Shown here piece after piece: positions 1-5,515 of a stretch of DNA of 5,515 nt. Each line of letters begins with the position of its first letter. Within the stretch, counting starts at the first letter, position 1. A program made the position numbers and the translations under genes. The notes under the pieces were generated by a model. That model was not told the DNA's origin. It searched no databases and saw nothing but the letters and a program-made list of their open reading frames with translations. The stretch comes from JBFKOL01 sp041628815 (lineage in GTDB: Bacteria; Bacteroidota; Bacteroidia; Chitinophagales; Saprospiraceae), in the NCBI GenBank assembly GCA_041628815.1, contig JBFKOL010000300.1, positions 1 through 5,515 of the forward strand, read 5' to 3'.

Positions 1-1
1 A

Positions 2-331
2 ATTGTTTCCAAGGTATTTACAGCGGACGCAACGCTTTCATCGGTCATAAGAAATAGCGAAGGTGAGGTCATCAAACGAAGTAGACCTTCCAGTACCTTT
101 ATTGAGGCGGTAGGTACTCCGCATGAAGAAATCTGGGATGAGAGAATTTGGTCATACGATGTGAAACTCGATGGTCCCTTGGCATATGTATGGACGGAGT
201 ACACCTTCTACAGGGGAGAAACCCTGAGTCACTGTGGGGTGAATATGTTTGAGCTTATCAAGTCTCAAGACGGTTGGAAAATTTCCACCGTCACCGATAC
301 CCGCAGATGGGAAAATTGTCGTGAGCAATAA
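2..331 (+). CDS. NTF2-like (SnoaL/lumazine-binding-like) family protein, 3' part only
   Basis: An open frame enters from the left edge and gives 109 residues before a TAA. The fragment reads as the C-terminal part of a small cone-shaped alpha+beta NTF2-like domain. It contains the stretches EEIWDERIWSYDVKLDG, AYVWTEYTFYRGE, SHCGVNMFELIK and GWKISTVTDTRRWENC. The pattern of a WTEY/FY strand, then SHCG, then GWKI followed by DTRR is characteristic of the 'nuclear transport factor 2 family protein' group common in Bacteroidota. In that family the C-terminal strands form the concave sheet. Most members are uncharacterised and some are secreted, and neither enzymatic activity nor export can be judged here because the N-terminus is missing. 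The gene converges on the MFS gene, with 49 bp between the two stop codons. The family call is fairly secure and the function is unknown. Confidence 0.8.
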   Translation: MVSKVFTADATLSSVIRNSEGEVIKRSRPSSTFIEAVGTPHEEIWDERIWSYDVKLDGPLAYVWTEYTFYRGETLSHCGVNMFELIKSQDGWKISTVTDTRRWENCREQ

Positions 332-341
332 GAGAAACTGC

Positions 342-394
342 CTTAAGGGAAGACATTACCCCATCCAAACAATACGAATACTATGTCCCTTTAG
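342..394. terminator. Candidate hairpin between convergent genes (weak)
   Basis: Positions 342-349 (CTTAAGGG) can pair with 387-394 (CCCTTTAG) with one T-T mismatch. The stem could continue as 353-356 (ACAT) with 383-386 (ATGT) after a three-base bulge. It lies where the two convergent genes meet and overlaps the MFS stop codon. On the plus strand the bases CCTTTT follow shortly after. The loop is long (26 bases) and there is no clean T-tract on either side, so a role as a bidirectional terminator is only a guess. Confidence 0.2.
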
Positions 395-1574
395 AGGGCC
401 TTTTCATAGGTCCAACATTACGGGCTTCACGCGAAATGGCTGGTCCTATCTGGGGACCGGGAATTCTATAGATAAGCAAGGTCATAATCAAGAACAAAGC
501 GAGTACAAAAAATAAGGCAGTGCGAATGTCGGTTTCATCCGCAATGAAACCAATCAATGGTGGACCAATCATAAATCCTGCATAGCCGATGGTCGTAGAC
601 ATTGCTATGCCCACACCCGGCTGTATACCTGGAAAGGTGCCTGACAAGCTGTATACGATGGGTACCACTACAGACAATCCCAGTCCGACTAAACCAAACC
701 CGATTATGGTCGTGACAAGATGGAACTTGAGTAAAACGACGCCAATGCCCACCAAACTTATTCCTGCACATGACTTCAATAGTTTTTTATCGCCGTACAT
801 AAGCCTTCCCTTGTCCCCGACAAGTCTTCCTACCGTCATGCATGCGGCAAATGCTGTTAATCCTAAAGTAGCTGTCGTTTCGGGTGTCCCCAGGGCATTC
901 CTCAAGTAATTAGCACTCCAATCGGCCATGGCTCCTTCACCAAGCATACAACAAAAAGCTATGATTCCAAATATGACAATACCTCCTTTGGGCCAAACAA
1001 ACATGGGTCCCTCATGGGTGGCTTTGCTGCTGGTATCTGGATGTAGAAATCGGGCAATCATCAGTACAATCAACAGGGAAGCTACTCCTGCCAACACAAA
1101 ATGGGATTTTAACGTCCATTCTATACCACTAAAAAGTGCCCCTGTAAGGCCGCCGATCACCATTCCAATGCTGAAAAGACCATGAAAAAGCGTCATCACC
1201 GGCTTTCCCAGTTCTTTTTCTACGACAACGGCCTGTGCATTCATTGCAACATCCATCACACCCGTTGCTGCGCCCATGAAAAAATAGGGGATTAGCAACA
1301 GGCTGGCCGTTGGAGCCCAGGGCACGCAACAAAAGAAAATACAAAAAAGTATGGCAGAGATCACTGTAATCCTCCTGCTCCCATTCCTGATGATCATCCA
1401 CCCACTTACCGGCATCGCTATGAATGCGCCAATGGAATGGGCCAAGAGTGTAAAACCCAATGCTTGATTATCCAGGCCATATTCAAGTTGTAAGCGCGGA
1501 ATACGAGCTGCCCAGTTGGCAAATACAAAGCCATTTATAAAAAAGCACGTATGGACAGCAATGTGTGGAGACAT
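381..1574 (-). CDS. MFS transporter, YbjJ-like
   Basis: A 397-residue inner-membrane protein, the normal length for a 12-helix major facilitator. Hydrophobic segments fall near residues 5-22, 38-60, 68-86, 90-112, 128-150, 158-176, 197-214, 234-252, 266-283, 287-310, 320-344 and 350-370. A polar loop at about 177-196 separates the two six-helix halves. Family-like motifs include FANWAARIPRLQ (18-29), the first intracellular loop with RNGSRR (63-68), MDVAMNAQAVVVEKELG (107-123), then LFHGLFSIG, and EGAMADWSANYLR (213-225). These resemble the YbjJ group of putative drug/sugar-type permeases. The substrate cannot be read from the sequence. The ATG at 1574 is the only reasonable start: an in-frame TGA lies a little upstream with no ATG between, and helix 1 begins almost at once. 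The C-terminus is a basic, proline-containing tail. It lies 119 bp downstream of the DinB gene on the same strand, so co-transcription is possible but unproven. Confidence 0.9.
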   Translation of the reverse strand: MSPHIAVHTCFFINGFVFANWAARIPRLQLEYGLDNQALGFTLLAHSIGAFIAMPVSGWMIIRNGSRRITVISAILFCIFFCCVPWAPTASLLLIPYFFMGAATGVMDVAMNAQAVVVEKELGKPVMTLFHGLFSIGMVIGGLTGALFSGIEWTLKSHFVLAGVASLLIVLMIARFLHPDTSSKATHEGPMFVWPKGGIVIFGIIAFCCMLGEGAMADWSANYLRNALGTPETTATLGLTAFAACMTVGRLVGDKGRLMYGDKKLLKSCAGISLVGIGVVLLKFHLVTTIIGFGLVGLGLSVVVPIVYSLSGTFPGIQPGVGIAMSTTIGYAGFMIGPPLIGFIADETDIRTALFFVLALFLIMTLLIYRIPGPQIGPAISREARNVGPMKRPSKGT

Positions 1575-1693
1575 AGGATTGTTGAGAATGATGAATTGAA
1601 AATGAAGAATTAAGAGATCATGACGGAAATATGCAAAAGAGTTATGAAAAATTGATCAACGCAAGAGGAAAATGGTCGGCCTCAGGCAGAAAA

Positions 1694-2218
1694 TCAATAT
1701 TTTTCGGTGAGCTGTTTGAGATGGTGCTCGGTGTGGTAAGCTGTCCACATAATGATTTCTCTTACGGGCATTCTACCCATAAGGGGGTGCGGTAAAATAT
1801 GCCTGTCCAGATCATGATCACTCCATTTATGTACCGACCTGATTAACTTATCTTTTTCTTTTTTCAGGTGAGCTATCAGTGCTAAACGTTCTTCGGTCTT
1901 TGGCACCGTCATGTTGCGAGCTGCCGGGGCTACCACGCCCGGATTGGCATTCAGGCGGTCATTGTATCTATTGACTACCTCGTCATAGGTTCTGACTTCC
2001 CTGTTGGATACCCCAATACGCCATCTCAAAATAAACTTGGGGATTTTCAATGCGCGGTTGAGCTGAGAAAGGCTTTGATCCAGGTGCTTTACTTGCTGCC
2101 CGGTAGTCCATTTGCCATCCGGCCCTTTTTCCCAATGTATTGGATCTTGTGCATTGAGCCAAGAAAACAGCTTTTGATGGATTTCATTCAATTTCTGGAT
2201 GATCGCTTGTTTTTCCAT
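1694..2218 (-). CDS. DinB family protein
   Basis: A 174-residue cytosolic protein with the DinB four-helix fold. Helix 1 is at about 1-22, and the first metal-ligand region is TTGQQVKHLDQS with His45. The C-terminal helix has YHTEHHLKQL, where His162 and His166 give the HxxxH pair. These three histidines match the usual metal-binding triad of the DinB/YfiT superfamily. Family members include metal-dependent thiol-S-transferases and hydrolases and many DNA-damage-induced proteins of unknown activity, so no reaction is assigned. Length fits the family (about 150-180). The ATG at 2218 is preferred. An ATG at 2245 adds nine residues (MNSTIKRGP), and a TTG at 2341 adds 41 residues with no DinB character and reaches close to the divergent peptidase gene. 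A possible promoter at 2255-2284 also leaves little leader for the 2245 start. The gene is divergent from the S9 peptidase. Confidence 0.85.
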   Translation of the reverse strand: MEKQAIIQKLNEIHQKLFSWLNAQDPIHWEKGPDGKWTTGQQVKHLDQSLSQLNRALKIPKFILRWRIGVSNREVRTYDEVVNRYNDRLNANPGVVAPAARNMTVPKTEERLALIAHLKKEKDKLIRSVHKWSDHDLDRHILPHPLMGRMPVREIIMWTAYHTEHHLKQLTEKY

Positions 2219-2254
2219 AGGTCCGCGTTTTATGGTTGAATTCATGTCTACTTT

Positions 2255-2284
2255 GCAATCTATGGTATGGTACATACCGGTCAA
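2255..2284 (-). promoter_or_regulatory. Possible Bacteroidota-type promoter for the DinB gene
   Basis: Read on the minus strand, a TTG (2284-2282) is followed after 19 bases by TAGATTGC (2262-2255). The Bacteroidota sigma factor consensus is TTTG near -33 and TAnnTTTG near -7, with about 19-21 bases between. Spacing fits and the upstream element is preceded by further T residues, but the -7 box matches only partly. A transcript start a few bases downstream would give a leader of about 30 bases to the ATG at 2218. This is a pattern match only. Confidence 0.3.
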
Positions 2285-2389
2285 AATTAATGGAATGCCA
2301 TATAATTGTCCTGATGATCCATAACATTCAAAGGATGGCAACAGAAAGACTTGATATATTCTATTTTCGCAATTTCAAATTTAACCCTT

Positions 2390-4315
2390 ATGGTTCCATT
2401 AATCGACAGGCAGGTATTTTTTGGCAATCCGCTGATTTCAGGTGGAAGAATCAGTCCTGATGGGCGTTTTATATCTTTTATTAAACCTCTTGACGGTGTG
2501 CGGAACATCTGGGTCAAGCCTTTTGATGCACCGTTTGAGGATGCCATCCCGATCACTGATGACAGGGAAAGACCTGTTACGGGTTACTTTTGGTCGAGGG
2601 ATTCCAAATATGTTCTTTATGTCCAGGATAAGGGTGGGGATGAAAATTTTCATGTGTATGCTGTAGATCCGAGTGCCACGCCCCAAAGGGGTAATCGCGT
2701 ACCTGATCAGAGAGATCTCACTCCATACGATGGGATACGTGCCTATATTATGAGGCTTCCTAAATCCGACCATAACAAATTGATTGTAGGATTGAATGAC
2801 CGGGATCCGGCCTGGCACGATCTTTATGAAGTCGAAATTTCAACCGGTACCAGGAAACTGCTTTTGCAGAACGATGTGCGTTTTGCCAATGCTTTCTTTG
2901 ACTTGAAGGACCGACTCAGACTCCTCTCGCGATCGTTGCCGGATGGAGGTACGGAAATTCTTAGGGTGGATGGTGACAACTTGAAAAACATCTTCCAGGT
3001 CACGCACGAAGAATCGGTGTCTCCACTCATGTTCATCGATGATTACAGTGTGTATTTGGCGACCAACAAGGGAAACTCTGATCTTATATCACTTTATACT
3101 TTTCATGTAGAATCCCTCCAATTAAAGTTTATGGAAAGCGATCCGCTTAACGAGGTAGATTTTGGAGGTGCCGTTTTCTCCGATCGAACCGATCAATTAC
3201 TTGCCACCAGCTATGTAGGCGACAAAACAAGAATCTATTGGAAGGATGATTCGTTTGGGCGAGATTATGAATTTCTCGTCGATTGCTTAGGTACCGAAGA
3301 AGTGCGCTTCGTTTCAGGTACTGAAGACGAACTGCGTTGGATTGTTTATGCCAATAGCGATACCGACCCAGGTTCGGCCTATTTATTTGTCCGCGGCCAG
3401 CGGGAGCTGAAGTTTTTATACAAACCGCGACCGGAGCTTCCCAGCGAACATCTCTGTCCGATGAATCCGGTACGGTTTCGCTCTTCCGACGGCCTAGAAA
3501 TACCGGCCTATCTGACTTTGCCAAAAGGTGTAAAGCCCAAAGGTTTGCCGGCCATCATTTTGGTGCATGGAGGGCCCTGGGCCAGGGATTTTTGGGGATA
3601 CCATTCGTATGCCCAGTTTCTGGCCAATCGCGGATACGCCGTTTTACAGCCCAACTTCAGGGGTTCTACAGGATTTGGAAAAGCTTTCCTCAATGCCGGT
3701 AATGGCGAATGGGGTGAGAAAATGCAAGACGATGTGACTTATGGTGTCTATTACCTCATTGAGCAGGGAATTGCGGACAAGGATAGGATTGGAATCATGG
3801 GAGGATCTTACGGAGGGTATGCCACGCTGGCAGGTCTCACCTTTACGCCTGACCTATACAGGTGCGGGGTATCGATTGTAGGCCCTTCGAATCTGTTTAC
3901 CTTGCTTGAATCAATACCGCCTTACTGGGAGACGGTACGCGAAATGTTTCACATTCGCATGGGCAACCCCACAACGGAAGAAGGCCGGACCCTGCTTAAA
4001 CGCAAATCGCCTTATTTTCATGCTGGCAAGATAAAGTCGCCCCTACTGGTAGCTCAGGGCAACAACGATCCAAGGGTTAAGACTGCTGAATCCGATCAGA
4101 TAGCACGCGCCATGAACAAGCACAACTTAGACGTGGAATACATCAATTTTCCCGACGAAGGTCACGGTTTCGCCAATCCACTCAACCAGATGGCTTTTCT
4201 CTCCGTTGCGGAGAAGTTCCTCGCCAAACATTTAGGGGGCCGACACCAATCCGATGTTCCCGATAATCTCCAGAAGATCGTTGACCGTGCCAGGGTGAAC
4301 GTGGCAGAATTGTAA
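2390..4315 (+). CDS. S9 family serine peptidase (prolyl oligopeptidase / acylaminoacyl-peptidase type)
   Basis: A 641-residue serine peptidase with an N-terminal beta-propeller (about residues 20-370) and a C-terminal alpha/beta-hydrolase domain (about 390-620). The N-terminus VPLIDRQVFFGNP, followed by RISPDGRFISF and NIWVKP, matches the opening propeller blades of S9C-type peptidases. In the catalytic domain, HGGPW (from His393) lies in the oxyanion-hole loop, GGSYGG carries nucleophile Ser473, GNNDPRV carries Asp560 and DEGHGF carries His592, so the triad is intact. Such enzymes cleave short peptides, often acylated or proline-containing, with the propeller limiting access to the active site. 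The exact specificity is not readable. The ATG at 2390 is preferred over an in-frame TTG at 2351, whose 13 extra residues (MIYSIFAISNLTL) lack the basic N-region of a signal peptide. With this start the protein is probably cytoplasmic. It is followed after 173 bp by the response regulator gene on the same strand. Confidence 0.93.
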   Translation: MVPLIDRQVFFGNPLISGGRISPDGRFISFIKPLDGVRNIWVKPFDAPFEDAIPITDDRERPVTGYFWSRDSKYVLYVQDKGGDENFHVYAVDPSATPQRGNRVPDQRDLTPYDGIRAYIMRLPKSDHNKLIVGLNDRDPAWHDLYEVEISTGTRKLLLQNDVRFANAFFDLKDRLRLLSRSLPDGGTEILRVDGDNLKNIFQVTHEESVSPLMFIDDYSVYLATNKGNSDLISLYTFHVESLQLKFMESDPLNEVDFGGAVFSDRTDQLLATSYVGDKTRIYWKDDSFGRDYEFLVDCLGTEEVRFVSGTEDELRWIVYANSDTDPGSAYLFVRGQRELKFLYKPRPELPSEHLCPMNPVRFRSSDGLEIPAYLTLPKGVKPKGLPAIILVHGGPWARDFWGYHSYAQFLANRGYAVLQPNFRGSTGFGKAFLNAGNGEWGEKMQDDVTYGVYYLIEQGIADKDRIGIMGGSYGGYATLAGLTFTPDLYRCGVSIVGPSNLFTLLESIPPYWETVREMFHIRMGNPTTEEGRTLLKRKSPYFHAGKIKSPLLVAQGNNDPRVKTAESDQIARAMNKHNLDVEYINFPDEGHGFANPLNQMAFLSVAEKFLAKHLGGRHQSDVPDNLQKIVDRARVNVAEL

Positions 4316-4488
4316 TTGAAGACGGCCTTTTGACCCGTTCTGCAGACTTCGGACAATACTGAGAGTTCTTTAGTAAATCAATCATAAATCTACCCATCTG
4401 CTCATCCGCTCAACCAACAACTCATTTCCAAATGATGTTGCATGGGAATATTCTTATCTTTTAGTCCGTGGCTACGAAATATTCATAG

Positions 4489-5247
4489 ATGACCAGGGAA
4501 TTGACGGCAATAATTATCGACGACGAACCGGACAGCTTGGATTCGCTAAAAAGTGAAGTCCAATTCTATTGCCCCGAAATCCGGATAATGGCTGCCCACG
4601 ATGACCCCAGGGAAGGATACAAGGACATTCTGAAAATGAAACCTGATGTGGTTTTTCTCGATATTGAAATGCCTCACATGAATGGGTTTGAATTGCTCGA
4701 ATCGTTACCCGAAATTGATTTCGATGTGATTTTTATTACTGCGTACGACGAATTCGCCATTAAGGCTTTTGAGTTTAATGCTTGTGATTATCTGTTGAAA
4801 CCGGTCATCAAATCAAAGCTCATTCAGGCAGTCAACAAAGTGCTTGAAAGGAAGGATCACGGAATGGTCCCAAAGGATCTGGCCGCCTTGGTCAACCATG
4901 TACATGTCGGCAGATCAGATGGTATAGAAAAAATTGCACTACCTACATCAGAAGGTTTTGAGTTCATCCATGTAAACGATATCCTATACTTCAAAGCGGA
5001 AAGCAACTACACCTGGGTTTATCTGAACAATGGAGACAGGTACCTTATAGCCAAAACGTTGAAACAATTTGCCGGGTTTCTAAACTTTAATCAGTTGTTC
5101 AGGTCCCATCATTCCTGGATTGTAAATTTGAACCATGTCAAAAAATATATGAAAGGTCAGGGTGGACACCTGGTACTGAACAATGGGGTGACGATACCTG
5201 TATCACGCGCCAATAAAGAACAATTACTCAATTTACTCAGAATCTAA
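4489..5247 (+). CDS. LytTR-family DNA-binding response regulator
   Basis: A complete 252-residue two-domain transcription factor. The receiver domain (about 5-120) has acidic-pocket residues Asp11 and Asp12, phospho-acceptor Asp58 in VVFLDIEMPHMNGFELL, Thr84 in FITAYDEFAIKAF and Lys104 in DYLLKP, so every residue needed for phosphorylation signalling is present. A linker of about 25-30 residues leads to a LytTR DNA-binding domain (about 146-250), with DILYFKAESNYTWVYL, the FRSHHSWIVNLNHV segment (204-217) and a final IPVSRANKEQLLNLL. The family binds short direct repeats through a beta-sheet domain, usually under control of a LytS/YehU-type membrane histidine kinase encoded next door. No such kinase is visible here: the peptidase lies upstream and an opposing ORF downstream. 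The ATG at 4489 is the natural start because the receiver fold begins at residue 5. Target genes are unknown. Confidence 0.95.
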   Translation: MTRELTAIIIDDEPDSLDSLKSEVQFYCPEIRIMAAHDDPREGYKDILKMKPDVVFLDIEMPHMNGFELLESLPEIDFDVIFITAYDEFAIKAFEFNACDYLLKPVIKSKLIQAVNKVLERKDHGMVPKDLAALVNHVHVGRSDGIEKIALPTSEGFEFIHVNDILYFKAESNYTWVYLNNGDRYLIAKTLKQFAGFLNFNQLFRSHHSWIVNLNHVKKYMKGQGGHLVLNNGVTIPVSRANKEQLLNLLRI

Positions 5248-5315
5248 AATCACCCCCTCTTGAAAATATGCCTTGCCTGGGGATATAATTGGTGGAGTCT
5301 TTTGGGGCTAAGCTT

Positions 5316-5515
5316 TTATGTGGCGACTGCAACGGCCCAGCCATTGGCGGCCGTCCAGATAGAGGCCTTCAGATGCAGGTTCGCGCCATCGACCCACATG
5401 CTTGCCAGAATGTGATACCTGTCCCCGGCCGAAACCGGCTGGTCGCCACTCATCACTTGGCTGGTCTCTGTGTAGCCTCGTACCCGAACACCGCAAGATG
5501 CAACGCTGGTGTCAT
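5316..5515 (-). CDS. Unidentified protein, C-terminal part only, GC-rich
   Basis: A minus-strand frame enters from the right edge and runs 65 codons to a TAA at 5318-5316. The peptide is rich in Gly, Ala, Val, Ser and Trp and looks mostly beta-stranded, with segments such as SCGVRVRGYTETSQVMSG, AGDRYHILASMWVDGANLHL and ASIWTAANGWAVAVAT at the C-terminus. I do not recognise the family. Reasons to take it as coding: by hand count its codons are about 60, 55 and 68 percent GC at positions one, two and three, and the GC-rich stretch starts almost exactly at its stop codon. Another minus-strand frame here (5308-5496) gives an Arg/Gly/Ser-rich peptide typical of a shadow. The composition (about 60 percent GC) stands apart from the response regulator next to it. 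It converges on that gene with 68 bp between stops. It could be a surface or secreted beta-rich protein, but this is not established. Confidence 0.5.
   Translation of the reverse strand, partial: DTSVASCGVRVRGYTETSQVMSGDQPVSAGDRYHILASMWVDGANLHLKASIWTAANGWAVAVAT

Noticed and set aside
249..515. Plus-strand 88-codon ORF overlapping the ends of the NTF2-like and MFS genes
   Set aside because: It is out of frame with the NTF2-like gene and antisense to the MFS gene, and its peptide has no recognisable family or domain character.
589..1185. Two plus-strand ORFs (589-909 and 928-1185) within the transporter gene
   Set aside because: Both are antisense shadows of the MFS coding frame, with Pro/Thr-rich peptides that mirror membrane-helix codons.
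1575..1693. Gap between the DinB and MFS genes, searched for a promoter or small gene
   Set aside because: The AT-rich sequence has scattered TTG and TTTTG strings on the minus strand but no pair with proper spacing, no small ORF of note and no clear hairpin.
2287..2818. Minus-strand ORFs (2287-2556 and 2438-2818) over the 5' end of the peptidase gene
   Set aside because: The plus-strand frame here encodes well-conserved S9 propeller sequence, and the antisense peptides show no family features.
4438..4462. Possible promoter before the response regulator: TTG (4438-4440) and TATCTTTT (4455-4462)
   Set aside because: The -7-like box is a fair match, but the spacer is only 14 bases instead of about 19-21, and no better-placed upstream box was found.
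5248..5315. C-runs and G-runs (CACCCCC, CTGGGG, TTGGGG) between the convergent genes as a terminator hairpin
   Set aside because: The runs do not extend into a stem of useful length with a nearby T-tract on either strand.
5260..5415. Plus-strand frame from a TTG at 5260 whose first 30 residues look like a signal peptide ending ATATAQ, directly downstream of the response regulator
   Set aside because: It would suit a sensor kinase following the regulator, but it has no ATG start, stops at a TGA (5413-5415) after about 51 codons, and lies opposite a better-supported minus-strand coding frame. The resemblance is probably a chance effect of Ala/Thr codons in GC-rich antisense sequence.

Overview
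The window looks like ordinary chromosomal DNA from a member of the Bacteroidota, most likely a Cytophagia-type environmental or marine bacterium. This rests on protein style (an NTF2-like protein of a kind common in that phylum, a LytTR response regulator, a DinB protein and an S9C-type peptidase), moderate base composition, and the lack of clear Shine-Dalgarno sequences before the starts. The placement is inferred from pattern; no search was run.

Layout, left to right. (1) 2-331, plus strand: the 3' end of an NTF2-like/SnoaL-like gene, cut by the window edge. (2) 381-1574, minus: a complete 12-helix major facilitator transporter of the YbjJ-like group, converging on gene 1. (3) 1694-2218, minus: a complete DinB-fold protein with the three-histidine metal site. 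(4) 2390-4315, plus: a complete S9 serine peptidase with Ser-Asp-His triad, divergent from the DinB gene across a 171-bp intergenic region. (5) 4489-5247, plus: a complete LytTR-family response regulator. (6) 5316-5515, minus: the 3' end of an unidentified, GC-rich gene that runs off the right edge. No gene-free stretch exceeds 300 bases. The longest gaps are 4316-4488 (173 bp), 2219-2389 (171 bp) and 1575-1693 (119 bp). No RNA gene, CRISPR array, insertion sequence or clear repeat was seen.

The genes do not form an evident pathway. Strand changes break the window into at least four transcription units, and the best reading is a set of independent housekeeping or accessory genes. No convincing new system is visible. 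The points most worth a second look are the compositionally distinct ORF at the right edge, the response regulator with no visible kinase partner, and the start-site choice that makes the S9 peptidase look cytoplasmic.
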